64,000 bases of DNA from Ctenosaura bakeri (Eukaryota; Chordata; Lepidosauria; Squamata; Iguanidae). Where the stretch lies: assembly GCA_948474755.1 (NCBI GenBank), contig CAOLHI010001289.1, positions 310,001 through 374,000 on the forward strand. The letters are read 5' to 3'. The notes beneath the pieces were generated by a model, which saw only the letters and a list, made by a program, of their open reading frames with translations, searched no databases and had not been told where the DNA came from. The position numbers and the translations under genes were made by a program. Below are positions 50,601 to 52,877 of the stretch, one piece after another. Numbering within the stretch: position 1 is the stretch's first letter; each line of letters starts with the position of its first letter.

Positions 50601-51688
50601 AAGAATCTCAGAGTTTCCATAGTCAATATATAATACCTGGCACTGTAATAATAGAAAATAAAAGCCAGTGGTCTATTAAAATTATACATTATAAGTAGAA
50701 TAGTGAATTCTTAACTTAAAGGTAATTCCAACTAAATTTGGTAGGACATTTCAGGGTAAGAACTATAGGAATGATTAGGAAAGTGCATCCTGTCATGAAG
50801 AATCTATTAACATAAAGACACCACTTTGACATCCTGTGATATAGGACAAGATATACATGAGAATATATTTGTGTGGGCACTTTCCTGTTCTCTGTCTACT
50901 TGGGAATCTGTCTTTGTCACTTAAAGAAAAAGACAGAAATTGGTAACAACCAGCCTTGCTGTTTTCAGAAATGGGGGTTAGCTATTGTTTCTTTGTCACA
51001 GAATCTGAGGCTTAATTTGAAAACTGTATAACTAGTGGCAACCAGTTCATTCTATCTGAAATCTCCATCTTGAGACTGTATCTAAAATGAAGGCCTCATG
51101 ACCTCCACATCTGAATTTATTTTGTGAGTTTTCTGTATTCTTCTCTACCCCACTTTTTGTGGAAGACTTCTGGAAAAACCTGAAAGTCTGTACATTTTTA
51201 AAGGCATTGGGTGGGTCTCAATAAAGGTATCACCCAACTGTGTATTTTCAGAGGGTATTTTTTTCTGCATGGAACAACACAATTATCTTCACTTTTTAGT
51301 AAAAATGATGTATCTGTGTTCAGATCCAACCAGTAAAACAAAACTAATTAACCTAAGGGGCAGATGTTCATTCTGTGATTTTATTTAAATGGTATCCATC
51401 CCATTTATTCAAATTCAATTTAAAGGTTTTTTTAAATGCAATACTCAAAAAAGGGCAAAGCAATTGGAAACCATCAACATGAATGACATGATCAACCATG
51501 ATTTGAATTCCAAAGCTCTGCAACTTGCACCAGCTCCTTTTATACTGACTATATTTCCAGAGTTACAAAGAAAATCAATCCACATAGCCATTCATTCAGA
51601 AGGTGTTTCATACCTTTTCGTCACCGATAACTTTTAGTACTTTACATCTATACCAGCATTTATCTTCAGAAAAACATCCTGCATAGAT
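338..51688 (-). CDS. STK31: STK31 (serine/threonine kinase 31, TDRD8), 15 internal exons
   Basis: The exons run from 51614-51688 down to 338-463 on the minus strand and are listed separately. Each is bounded by AG and GT. Phases agree at every junction, giving 2172 nt with no stop. The translation follows vertebrate STK31 along its length: Tudor motifs CWYRCKV and YIDYGN, a linker, the coiled-coil motif KIIEENEKLKEEKE, helical segments such as LEAAYGQA and RNEVQQKLY, then LERDLLDAEPMKEL and GYTVDV at the start of the kinase-like domain. STK31 is a germ-cell protein combining a Tudor domain (which binds methylated-arginine ligands such as PIWI tails) with a divergent kinase domain. The kinase core continues beyond position 1, and the N-terminal exons are not confidently seen. 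Introns hold four DIRS elements, L1 and MITEs, yet no exon is damaged. The gene identity rests on recalled family similarity plus the intact exon structure. Confidence 0.95.
464..1512. other. STK31 intron, no feature recognised
   Basis: AT-rich intron sequence. I see no coding remnant or clear repeat. The segment around 790-970 resembles an old degraded interspersed repeat, but the family cannot be named. Confidence 0.6.
1513..1638 (-). CDS. STK31: STK31 exon, start of kinase-like domain
   Basis: 126 nt, phase 0 at both ends, ending CTAAAG before GTATAC. It encodes SSGGLLTVSLERDLLDAEP and then KRPLVCSEVQGQKVLLK. This segment is very strongly conserved in STK31 and begins the kinase-like region. 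The GQKVLLK stretch sits where a kinase VAIK strand would be (inference). Confidence 0.95.
2695..2871 (-). repeat. tRNA-headed SINE with MIR-like body, degraded
   Basis: Read on the minus strand it begins with a degraded tRNA-like head (positions about 2871-2800, B-box-like GAGTTCAAATC). It continues through a body containing CCCAGTGGGTGACCTTGAG to a tail ending in CAAATCCTGCC. The same unit recurs at 4697-4995, 27110-27195 and 42575-42720, showing that it is a dispersed family. This SINE type is common in squamate introns. Confidence 0.75.
4697..4995 (-). repeat. SINE copy with duplicated tRNA-like head
   Basis: Same family as 2695-2871 but keeping the far tail (TTGTTGTGTGCC type, at 4697). 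The tRNA-derived head appears twice, at about 4853-4897 and 4936-4994. Both read as CTCTGGAGACC followed by a B-box-like segment on the minus strand. This is either a partial tandem duplication or a nested second insertion. Confidence 0.7.
5207..5287 (-). CDS. STK31: STK31 exon
   Basis: 81 nt, phase 0 at both ends, acceptor TTTAG and donor GTAAGT. It encodes EKLNHLVLTWFPELPLLHP and then GILKYM. WFPELPLLHP is a hallmark STK31 segment just before the kinase-like domain. Confidence 0.94.
5686..5787 (-). CDS. STK31: STK31 exon
   Basis: 102 nt, phase 0, acceptor CTCTCAG and donor GTAAGT. It encodes SDDYGESKMNKIKEEIASLR and then NDIFQEICKEQEEY, a helical segment preceding the WFPELP exon. Confidence 0.92.
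5788..7486. other. STK31 intron, unique or old repeat sequence with a CA run
   Basis: No gene seen. A (CA)n run lies at about 6810-6824. A segment at 6320-6500 repeats phrases such as CAGTGCTG..CATGG and is probably an old transposon remnant of unknown family. It ends at the first DIRS element. Confidence 0.5.
7487..7671 (-). repeat. 3' inverted terminal repeat, DIRS copy 1
   Basis: 185 nt starting AACAGGTTGCTTACC. About 150 nt of it is the inverse of 12673-12831. The outer stretch is specific to this end and is the partner of the first half of the ICR. On the minus strand it holds CAG/GTAAGC (cut at 7500/7501), a strong splice-donor match. Confidence 0.92.
7725..7820 (-). repeat. Internal complementary region (ICR), DIRS copy 1
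   Basis: 7725-7783 is the reverse complement of the 3' end of the element (7487-7545). 7781-7820 is the reverse complement of its 5' end (12831 side). The two halves share GTT at 7781-7783. This is the arrangement needed to copy a linear cDNA with split ends into a circle, which is the known DIRS replication layout. An extra TTC triplet sits beside the junction, as in copy 3 but not copy 2. Confidence 0.92.
7859..8900 (-). pseudogene. Tyrosine recombinase, broken (DIRS copy 1)
   Basis: The frame matches the recombinase of copy 3 but has a stop near 8639, where copy 3 has an Arg codon (CGG to TGA). The downstream part is open (7859-8530). The active-site Arg of the RAGE motif is Gly here (SARGAGEI), and the nucleophile Tyr of RHYRL is Cys (RHCRL). 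HSTR is still present. The protein would be inactive even if translated. Confidence 0.9.
8985..10787 (-). pseudogene. Reverse transcriptase/RNase H, broken (DIRS copy 1)
   Basis: Matches the 599-aa RT/RNase H of copy 3. There is a stop at about 10336, where the Arg of the SIDLRDAYFH motif becomes TGA, and apparent frameshifts near 10000 and 9640. The YLDDWLLVAS catalytic motif is present in the 9943-10251 piece, and the RNase H motif TDDTTAVCYINRQG is in the 8872-9630 piece. Nonfunctional copy. Confidence 0.9.
10787..12498 (-). pseudogene. Gag-like protein, internally deleted (DIRS copy 1)
   Basis: Starts at ATG 12498 with MSALFKKC and a Cys/His-rich segment (CLFCLGESHNTRTCPIC). A lysine-rich stretch (KGKEKEKKKKRKEKKR) and an acidic DLSDDEIEDVPQQ motif follow. 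Near 11870 about 738 bp present in copy 3 (its Ser/Arg-rich domain) is missing and the frame shifts. The C-terminal half resumes as a 342-codon open frame (10787-11815). Confidence 0.88.
12673..12831 (-). repeat. 5' inverted terminal repeat, DIRS copy 1
   Basis: Inverse of most of 7487-7671 and about 26 nt shorter. It ends CGAAGAAGAAC, the partner of the second half of the ICR. It is the likely promoter end of the element. Confidence 0.9.
12832..13537. other. STK31 intron, no gene; CA run
   Basis: Holds a (CA)n run at about 13201-13217 and T/G-rich low complexity at 13285-13345. Nothing else recognised. Confidence 0.6.
13538..13669 (-). CDS. STK31: STK31 exon
   Basis: 132 nt, phase 0. It starts FKNQIVEWLHASPNIDSLLL and ends with AQLRWKLVEKNNLEE before GTATGG. 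LRWKLVEK..NLEE is characteristic of STK31. Confidence 0.94.
13940..14164. mobile_element. Palindromic DNA-transposon MITE (hAT-like)
   Basis: About 225 bp with imperfect terminal inverted repeats. The left end reads CTTACTACACAATTATAACACT; the right end is its inverse, AGTGCTATAATCGTGTAGTG. Inside is a second palindromic layer built on the CTAAACTACAAATCCCAG motif. Similar fragments occur near 15490-15560, 27190-27285 and 61185-61270. The family assignment is by general style only. Confidence 0.65.
14427..14546 (-). CDS. STK31: STK31 exon
   Basis: 120 nt, phase 0, acceptor TTTAG and donor GTCAGT. It encodes EPDETDRKIILNVYNSVMHN and ends SVNCKYLDSVE, matching the STK31 segment with the A/KYKDSIE ending. 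Confidence 0.92.
14547..15213. other. STK31 intron with CA microsatellite
   Basis: (CA)n at about 14779-14796. No other structure recognised. Confidence 0.6.
15214..15330 (-). CDS. STK31: STK31 exon
   Basis: 117 nt, phase 0. It encodes FFDMSLHAHLKYEDVAINVD and ends with ISQELDLFLT before GTAAGT. It is the less conserved helical part between the YGQA exon and the VMHNIHQE exon. Confidence 0.9.
15331..17856. other. STK31 intron with old interspersed fragments
   Basis: 15490-15560 resembles the hAT-like MITE family. 16835-16940 resembles a reptile repeat with a GGGGCACCTTTAAGAC / GCCCACTTCTTTAGAT pattern of uncertain family. 17150-17225 resembles the CCAGATGTTTTGG / AGCCAGCACAGCC palindromic repeat. 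17565-17615 contains a near-perfect tandem copy of a 34-nt unit (CCACCCCTTGACCCAACTCA twice). No coding sequence. Confidence 0.55.
17857..18039 (-). CDS. STK31: STK31 exon
   Basis: 183 nt, phase 0, acceptor TTCTGTAG and donor GTAAAG. It starts ALQRSLEAAYGQAHHEAENS and contains FEKFFEWKHVKLEELNRVR. The YGQA..NSDE..K.F.WK spacing is that of STK31. Confidence 0.95.
18040..19014. other. STK31 intron upstream of DIRS copy 2
   Basis: Apart from the AT-rich minisatellite, nothing is recognised. Confidence 0.55.
18299..18510. repeat. AT-rich minisatellite-like repeat
   Basis: About 210 bp of imperfect repeats of TATATAGTATGTTTATAT mixed with TTATATATTTA. The TATAGTATG core recurs about five times. 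It lies in the intron just before DIRS copy 2. Confidence 0.8.
19015..19199 (-). repeat. 3' inverted terminal repeat, DIRS copy 2
   Basis: 185 nt, inverse of most of 24957-25114. It contains CGCGCATGCGCA at about 19082-19093, a full match to the NRF-1 consensus, and on the minus strand the donor-like CAG/GTAAGC (cut at 19028/19029). Confidence 0.9.
19245..19338 (-). repeat. Internal complementary region, DIRS copy 2
   Basis: 19245-19303 pairs with the 3' end and 19301-19338 with the 5' end. The GTT at 19301-19303 is shared. The junction CCTGTTCTTCTTCG is exactly the reverse complement of the two termini joined through one AAC, without the extra TTC of copies 1 and 3. Confidence 0.92.
19375..20400 (-). 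pseudogene. Tyrosine recombinase, broken (DIRS copy 2)
   Basis: Recognisable pieces are KESTRHNYHYK (end of the 20303-20983 frame), LTRPPFEPMATADD..AFLVAV (19882-20358), the SFHSLDV..HLFVCYGGRRKGHK piece (19609-19839) and AHSTRAVASSAAVLRG..HYRLD (19375-19563). Stops or frame changes separate them. The first active-site Arg is replaced (ARQASEL); HSTR and the Tyr remain. Confidence 0.88.
20470..22235 (-). pseudogene. Reverse transcriptase/RNase H, broken (DIRS copy 2)
   Basis: A 317-codon open piece (21179-22132) carries SIVYLGYAIEFQDIPPRGVY and SIDLRDTYFH. The catalytic YLDDWLLVAS region has become CLDDRQK, with an in-frame loss of about seven residues. RNase H and the following segment (LLYAFPPFPLLGR) continue in shifted frames down to about 20470. 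It cannot be active. Confidence 0.88.
22233..24702 (-). pseudogene. Gag-like protein, broken (DIRS copy 2)
   Basis: Starts at ATG 24702 (MSALFKFCITCGRK) with the same CLFCLGENHNVKTCSIC Cys/His segment as the other copies. An arginine/serine/tyrosine-rich part follows (about 23640-23770), then the C-terminal half in several frames (22861-23424, 22405-22632). It ends at TCA 22233-22235, in the position equivalent to copy 3. Confidence 0.85.
24957..25114 (-). repeat. 5' inverted terminal repeat, DIRS copy 2
   Basis: 158 nt, inverse of most of 19015-19199. It ends CGAAGAAAAAC at the AAC insertion point. Confidence 0.9.
25115..25993. other. STK31 intron between DIRS copy 2 and a MITE
   Basis: AT-rich, nothing recognised beyond short A runs. 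25560-25790 is a chance plus-strand frame. Confidence 0.5.
25994..26377. mobile_element. Tigger/pogo-like MITE with a long internal hairpin
   Basis: 384 bp with terminal inverted repeats: the left end is CAGTCAGCCTTCCACATT and the right end is its near-exact inverse. TA follows the right end. Inside, 26057-26108 and 26129-26180 form a roughly 50-bp inverted repeat around a 20-nt loop. A related element is at 51891-52370. The transposon class is inferred from the ends and TA flank. Confidence 0.8.
27110..27195 (-). repeat. SINE fragment (tail region)
   Basis: Resembles the tail/body of the SINE at 4697-4995 (TGTGCCTTCAAGTCATCTTC, then TATTCTTAGGTAAGGAATTC). The head is missing. Confidence 0.6.
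27317..27439 (-). CDS. STK31: STK31 exon
   Basis: 123 nt, phase 0, acceptor TGTACAG and donor GTTGGT. It encodes DDIQHLILHRNEVQQKLYST and then ERLEELQ. RNEVQQKLY..VE.F matches STK31. DIRS copy 3 lies only about 345 bp upstream of it. Confidence 0.95.
27786..27970 (-). repeat. 3' inverted terminal repeat, DIRS copy 3
   Basis: 185 nt against 158 nt at the other end, so it carries an extension of about 27 nt. It starts AACAGGTTGCTTACC. On the minus strand it ends with CAG/GTAAGC (cut at 27799/27800), a strong splice-donor match. Confidence 0.93.
28023..28118 (-). repeat. Internal complementary region, DIRS copy 3
   Basis: 28023-28081 is the reverse complement of the 3' end (27786-27844) and 28079-28118 that of the 5' end (33868 side), sharing GTT at 28079-28081. 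Because the first half lies only about 180 nt from its partner, transcripts can fold into a hairpin of nearly 60 bp. Confidence 0.93.
28157..30997 (-). CDS. Tyrosine recombinase frame, DIRS copy 3
   Basis: A 946-codon open frame. Its recognisable recombinase occupies roughly the last 350 residues (about 28157-29200). The SAM-like N-terminal part includes ARKESTRRNYQYKWRRF. The catalytic set is complete: Arg about 760 (SARRAGEI), His about 889 and Arg about 892 (HSTR), Tyr about 925 (RHYRL). It would cut and rejoin DNA to integrate the circular cDNA copy. The upstream 1.7 kb overlaps the RT/RNase H gene in another frame and is Arg/Pro/Ser-rich. Part of it may be a true extension, since the same frame is also open just upstream of the recombinase in copies 1 and 2, but most is probably a by-product of GC-rich codon use. 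The true start is not known; frameshifting or re-initiation is likely. Confidence 0.88.
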   Translation of the reverse strand: MAVCHYGLLGAFHRPSWLRHRVSRYSSSRRLLFHAVESGPPGRDPIPPPERGDRAAPARGQDHRLLLQVLHGTESRRYPPADPRPQRGELLHPPQKVQDGHDTVDPALPTSRGLVRLHRSPRRILPYRHSPAAQTVPPLRSRRHLLPVQGAAVRTLDCPKGLHQVHGPGGILPADEGCFRLSLPRRLAVGGVLQTETLPRRPHDVVTPDPPWSTGESEEVPPRAGEDLGLHRGDARLDLRQGVLTRVSSPNPDPGRRSRAYGPDIICEKRPAALGLHGCNDRCDISRQAESETSSTLVRPHIRPPARRTDTPTAAAGRRPLITPMVAVATQSHVRDAFPTADTEGDGNDRRLPVWMGCPLRRSQSPRQMDRRRDRSPYQRAGAARRLESPTGVPPHRGGAHGPDSDGQHRRRLLHQQTRSDSFHDPAPHRARPVGMVHSPAHASRGGSPGRAGEHHGRRPQQGHLIPSRMVSLRRGVQTDSGPLGRTIDRPLRDQGKREVSPILFQSGPRSCLHRGRFPVSVDRGTPLRVPAVPAARPDDIEDPRRPSRRDLGSPVLAEATLVRTPATSRVRRPAPVATDTGPALPLRRPSPPSGPATPGPPCLEDIALDDPVLGTVLVAARKESTRRNYQYKWRRFLTFANERSEPVSPAGLSTVLHFLLHLRQQGLVFPSLKVYLSAIVAYQPPRSAASAFFRNDTVKRFLKGLHHLYPPVSPPLPPWSLSLVLSQLTKPPFEPMATSDDRLLTMKTAFLVAVTSARRAGEITALRSDEPFTVFHRDKVVLRPDISFLPKVVSSFHLNQDIILPAFFPNPTTPLERSLHSLDVRRAVAFYMDRTASFRQTPHLFVCYGRRRKGLKVSTQRFSKWVVRTIQLAYELARKPPPVLLRAHSTRAVATSAALLRGVDLHELCRVATWSQPSTFVRHYRLNCRSRRDARFGREVLASVL
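29284..31083 (-). CDS. Reverse transcriptase/RNase H, DIRS copy 3
   Basis: 599 codons, starting as the gag stop is passed (overlap of a few nt, different frame), so expression by frameshift or re-initiation is likely. The RT part has SIDLRDAYFH (catalytic Asp about 148) and YLDD at about 212-215. The RNase H part has TDASLYGWG (Asp about 379), NALELLAVWKAL, LTDNTAAVCYIN and ENTTADALSR, the four acidic positions expected. After RNase H comes a segment with LFATRENAKC and LLYAFPPFPLLGR then LVAPYWPRQHWF, which corresponds to the part annotated as methyltransferase-like in some DIRS elements (identification by analogy). It copies element RNA into DNA. It is intact here. Confidence 0.93.
   Translation of the reverse strand: MPGRTYQYPLFSLPSALGDRPTLARHLAEWQYVTTDSWVLSIVRLGYAIEFLDIPPRGVYYSTPSSPALLEEIQSLLQKGAIEQLPQEAKTTGFFSRYFTVPKADGTLRPILDLRGVNYYIRPKRFKMVTIPSILPFLHRGDWFASIDLRDAYFHIAIRPQHRRYLRFAVDDTCYQYKVLPFGLSTAPRVFTKCMAPVVSFLRTKGASVFPYLDDWLLVASCKQRLYHDVHMTLSLLTRLGLRVNPKKSHLEPARILDFIGATLDSTSARAYLPESRAQTLIRAAAHARTVPTLSARSVQQLLGYMAATTAVTYLARLRARPLQHWFVRIFDPLRDEQTLRLQLPEDVRSSLRWWQSRRNLMSGMPFQQPTPKVTVTTDASLYGWGAHCGDLRVRDRWTDDETALHINALELLAVWKALRAFRHTVAGRTVLILTDNTAAVCYINRQGRTHSTTLLHIALDLWEWCIRLHTHPVAVHLAGQENTTADALSRDTSSHHEWSLSGEAFRLIRDRWGEPSIDLFATRENAKCRRFCSRAGHDRASIGDAFQFPWTGELLYAFPPFPLLGRTISKILADRADAILVAPYWPRQHWFAPLLQAA
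31085..33537 (-). pseudogene. Gag-like protein with one frameshift (DIRS copy 3)
   Basis: Starts at ATG 33537 (MSALFKKCVSCGRK) and would be about 817 codons. The N-terminal Cys/His-rich part (CVSC, CLFCLGESHNIRTCPIC) resembles a zinc-binding module. Then come a lysine-rich stretch, an acidic DLSDDEIEDVPQQ motif, a long Ser/Arg-rich region (about 32400-32900, with RSRS and SPRR repeats and YHR motifs) and a conserved C-terminal half with many helices. A 1-nt loss near 33228, relative to copy 1, separates the first 100 codons from the 781-codon remainder. This is the only visible lesion in copy 3. The function as a nucleic-acid-binding structural protein is inferred. Confidence 0.85.
33711..33868 (-). 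repeat. 5' inverted terminal repeat, DIRS copy 3
   Basis: 158 nt, inverse of most of 27786-27970. It ends CGAAGAAGAAC. It precedes gag by about 170 nt and probably carries the promoter; no TATA box is seen, and GC-rich motifs such as TGCGCATGC are present. Confidence 0.92.
34430..34560 (+). repeat. G-rich purine tract in the L1 leader
   Basis: Runs of three or more G recur many times (GGGGAGGGAGGGGAGGGG type). The G-rich strand is the L1 sense strand. It could form G-quadruplexes (inference). Confidence 0.8.
34610..35150 (+). pseudogene. L1 ORF2 endonuclease fragment
   Basis: Begins at ATG 34610 with RVSTLNVKGLGS and contains LQETHG, then (after a shift in an A run near 34745) SRGVAIII, NIYAPN and MAGDFNMVMD. 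These are motifs of the L1 apurinic-type endonuclease, including its Asn, Glu, Tyr and Asp positions. The end of the domain and all of the RT are missing at about 35145. Confidence 0.85.
35150..35961 (+). pseudogene. L1 ORF2 C-terminal fragment
   Basis: Reads QISWLNYIQLQQWTK, then KIVWKWYLTPVKLNQI and CWRGCQEIGTYMHMWWNC, the Cys-containing C-terminal region of reptile L1 ORF2. After a shift in an A run near 35745 it continues as EEWYKEEWKIAINDKL and stops at 35961. It is joined directly to the endonuclease fragment. Confidence 0.85.
36466..39263. other. STK31 large intron, mixed unique and old repeat DNA
   Basis: 36530-36650 has two diverged copies of a unit with TTCCTTT(T)TTGGACT, probably an old MITE. 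A (CT)n(CA)n microsatellite lies at 38605-38658. No coding sequence. Confidence 0.55.
38605..38658. repeat. (CT)n(CA)n compound microsatellite
   Basis: CT/TTTC-rich run passing directly into a CA run. Confidence 0.95.
39264..39423 (-). CDS. STK31: STK31 exon
   Basis: 160 nt. It starts with one base completing an Arg codon split with the upstream exon (acceptor AACAAAG), then QENMRTRFGEDLSEAIKM, and ends KDV before GTGTGT. The RFGEDLSEAI segment matches RFGKDLSDAI of STK31. The alternative acceptor five bases inside would break the phase, so the outer AG is chosen. Confidence 0.93.
39424..41547. other. STK31 intron, no feature recognised
   Basis: Several 60-120 codon open frames on both strands, none resembling a known domain. 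No clear repeat unit. Confidence 0.5.
41548..41663 (-). CDS. STK31: STK31 exon
   Basis: 116 nt, starting in phase 0 (EEKKASKKTMDYLEDILPMY) and ending with AG of a split Arg codon after AAKFEKLKEA. It corresponds to the STK31 segment with NLAAKMEILKE. Confidence 0.93.
41664..42788. other. STK31 intron with a SINE remnant
   Basis: A short TG/CA run near 42548-42572 and a degraded SINE (listed). No coding sequence. Confidence 0.55.
42575..42720 (-). repeat. SINE fragment with a small internal duplication
   Basis: Tail/body of the SINE family seen at 4697-4995 (CCCTTCAAGTTTCCTGTCAA, then TAGGGTTTTCTTAGGCAAGG). TTTTGCTTCACTCCCAAG occurs twice near its end, indicating a short tandem duplication. 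Confidence 0.65.
42789..42987 (-). CDS. STK31: STK31 exon, coiled coil
   Basis: 199 nt, starting with the last base of a split Asn codon and ending in phase 0 (DLE before GTATGG). It encodes QERVVPCDFKR, then KIKLDQKIIEENEKLKEEK and LESKIQKLTHDLE. The heptad-rich EENEKLKEEKEAF stretch is the STK31 coiled coil, likely used for self-association. Confidence 0.95.
42988..44238. other. STK31 intron, no feature recognised
   Basis: A 138-codon minus-strand open frame (43498-43914) has no recognisable domain and is probably chance. No repeat recognised. Confidence 0.5.
44239..44591 (-). CDS. STK31: STK31 exon (longest in window)
   Basis: 353 nt, starting in phase 0 after TTTTACAG with GRSFLSSLIFEKELKTRYK. 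It continues through VVQAECGLLDIGEEMAKKGF, then a poorly conserved linker (MAKGRPPPNSRVK, NGRNKNSTANR), and ends with AA of a split Asn codon. The front half is the C-terminal side of the extended Tudor fold; the rest is linker. Confidence 0.95.
44592..45895. other. STK31 intron, no feature recognised
   Basis: Nothing recognised apart from a short G run at 44940. It ends at the fourth DIRS-type element. Confidence 0.5.
45896..46050 (-). repeat. 3' inverted terminal repeat, second-family DIRS
   Basis: Starts GGAATGTGGGTCTTACC and is inverse to about 50105-50232. On the minus strand it also ends with a CAG/GTAAGA donor match (cut at 45911/45912). Confidence 0.8.
46232..46320 (-). repeat. Internal complementary region, second-family DIRS
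   Basis: The first half (46232-46284) pairs with the left end and the second half (about 46281-46320) with the right end. GTTCC sits at the junction. Confidence 0.8.
46242..47400 (-). pseudogene. Tyrosine recombinase fragments, second-family DIRS
   Basis: The N-terminal part near 47330-47400 (VVNTILASRRASTNRIYEY), a middle piece at 46797-46991 with the catalytic Arg (AHRLSELGAW), and a C-terminal piece at 46242-46634 with VHSTRSAATSAYTPVEICRA and FVRDYRID. All four active-site residues are still visible but the frame is interrupted, so it is a decayed gene. The sequence is far from copies 1-3. Confidence 0.85.
47440..47700 (-). pseudogene. RT N-terminal stub, second-family DIRS
   Basis: The stretch with HHLLLEVINHLLQIGAIEKV matches the region just before the RT core (in copy 3, LLEEIQSLLQKGAIEQL). 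Within about 40 codons it runs into the recombinase N-terminus, so most of RT and all of RNase H are missing. Confidence 0.7.
48630..49260 (-). pseudogene. Gag-like fragments, second-family DIRS
   Basis: Two overlapping open frames (48868-49260 and 48630-48977) with an acidic LEEEEGELSLEEGEGAQLE part and a helical second part. Position between the 5' repeat and RT suggests gag; no zinc motif is seen. The 49260-50100 stretch to the terminal repeat shows nothing recognisable. Confidence 0.55.
50105..50232 (-). repeat. 5' inverted terminal repeat, second-family DIRS
   Basis: Inverse of 45950-46050. The shared core includes ATTCTGGAAGGTTTTTGTCT. The last 20 nt have diverged, so the edge is approximate. 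Confidence 0.7.
50484..50642 (-). CDS. STK31: STK31 exon, Tudor domain core
   Basis: 159 nt, phase 0, acceptor TTACAG and donor GTAAGT. It encodes CQVLYIDYGNSEILNRSEIV, then FPSVAKKYRLWG and NQFDQ. YIDYGN supplies aromatic-cage residues of a Tudor domain. Confidence 0.96.
50643..51613. other. STK31 intron, no feature recognised
   Basis: AT-rich intron, nothing recognised. Confidence 0.55.
51614..51688 (-). CDS. STK31: STK31 exon, Tudor domain first strands
   Basis: 75 nt, phase 0, acceptor ATCTGCAG and donor GTATGA. It encodes IYAGCFSEDKCWYRCKVLKV and then IGDEK. FSED.CWYRCKV is the first Tudor strand pair. Confidence 0.95.
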
Positions 51689-51890
51689 CTGCAGATCAAA
51701 ACAAATTCAGGTCATTTCATAAATCTGCAAATATTTTTTTTAAATGAATTGTTCTCCCCACAAGTTTATAATTTAGTGATTTACACTATAGTGTACAGCT
51801 GGCAGTCAACATCCCATACAGATATAAAGCCACTATTTGAAGGAGAGATTTGTTTTCAAACAGCTCTATCTGTGTAAAATTATGCAACTA

Positions 51891-52370
51891 CAGTTGGTCC
51901 TCTGTAATCAATAGGGTTAGGAGCACAGGACCACTGCAAAAGAGGGAAAAAACGCAAATATCAAAACATGTGTCTGTGAGAAGGGAGGCGAGGCATGGTT
52001 GAGAGAGCAGACAGCCAAGGTCCAAACCTCAGGGAAAGGAGGAGGAAAGCGGATGAGCCAGCATGGTGACCCTATATTTCCTCTCTCTTGCTCATCTCCT
52101 TCCTTGGGTGTGTAGGGAGCACTAGGAGAGGGTTTGTGGTGCTGAGAAATCAGGCTATGATATGTCCTTAGCCAGCCAGGCAGTGGCTAATAGTGGTAGA
52201 GGAGAACCAGAGGCAGGTTTTTAAAGGGCTGCACAGACTGATCAGAGCCATTAAGAGGAAAGGTTCCTCCAGAAAAGGAGCAGTTGAAGTTGCGGGGGCA
52301 GGGATGGAGAAACTTGCAAATAATAAAATCCATGAGTGAAGTGAAACCCGCAAATATGGAGAGCAGATTG
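51891..52370. mobile_element. Tigger/pogo-like MITE, second copy
   Basis: 480 bp flanked by TA on both sides. The left end CAGTTGGTCCTCTGT with the following AGGGTTAGGAGCACAGGACC matches the inverse of the right end of the 25994-26377 MITE. The right end matches its left end (CATATTTGCGGGTTTCAC type). The middle differs and has no comparable hairpin. Confidence 0.75.
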
Positions 52371-52669
52371 TAACTCGTAAGTTGCTTCTGTATACTACCA
52401 ATAGAGTTTATGTTGAAAGGGTTAACATATATAGGCTTTGCTTTTAGTAGACAAATAGATGAAAATAAAATAGCTGCAGATGTGCCTATCTCAGGTATGC
52501 GATGTTGTCATGCTTAGTTAATGAGAAAGTTTGGGAGTTAACGTGACCGAAGAAAGAGTTCCTCCCTGATTCTACCTGGTACAGAATACATCATCCTGAA
52601 ATACATCATCTTGAAGTGTTGTTTTTCTGTGCCTAGCCTTTTGATGTACCTGATTGATGTAATCGACCG

Positions 52670-52681
52670 GAAAGTGAAACT
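52670..52681 (+). promoter_or_regulatory. ISRE-like motif 1 in 5' LTR
   Basis: GAAAGTGAAACT, a perfect match to the GAAANNGAAACT interferon-stimulated response element core. It lies about 40 nt upstream of the TATA box and is duplicated at 52699. Confidence 0.7.
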
Positions 52682-52698
52682 TATATGCTGTGTTTGAG

Positions 52699-52710
52699 GA
52701 AAGTGAAACT
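52699..52710 (+). promoter_or_regulatory. ISRE-like motif 2 in 5' LTR
   Basis: Second GAAAGTGAAACT, 29 nt after the first and 12 nt before TATAAAA. Confidence 0.7.
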
Positions 52711-52721
52711 TATGCTGAGTC

Positions 52722-52728
52722 TATAAAA
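52722..52728 (+). promoter_or_regulatory. LTR TATA box
   Basis: TATAAAA, about 70 nt before the AATAAA signal. The same motif is in the 3' LTR at 57460-57466. Confidence 0.75.
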
Positions 52729-52858
52729 TCACTGTGTAATCTTTCTTCAGGGCTCTTGGTTTTTCAGGGAGAGATCCCACCAACAGCCCGCGCGTAATAA
52801 ATATACTCTTTTTCCCAGCTCTGAGGTCTCCGTGTCTCAGTTTTCCTGCAACATAAAA

Positions 52859-52877
52859 TGGCGAGCCAGCCAGGAGT
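52859..52877 (+). other. Primer-binding site, tRNA-Arg type
   Basis: TGGCGAGCCAGCCAGGAGT, five bases after the LTR, is complementary to the 3' end of vertebrate tRNA-Arg (ACG) including CCA, as I recall that tRNA. This would prime minus-strand DNA synthesis. Confidence 0.8.

Larger units (their letters stand above)
52414..52853 (+). repeat. 5' LTR
   Basis: 440 bp, TGAAAGGG..GCAACA. TATAAAA lies at 52722-52728 and AATAAA at 52796-52801, giving the usual U3-R-U5 order. It includes two ISRE-like motifs and a direct repeat AATACATCATC.TGAA (about 52585-52615). Confidence 0.93.
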
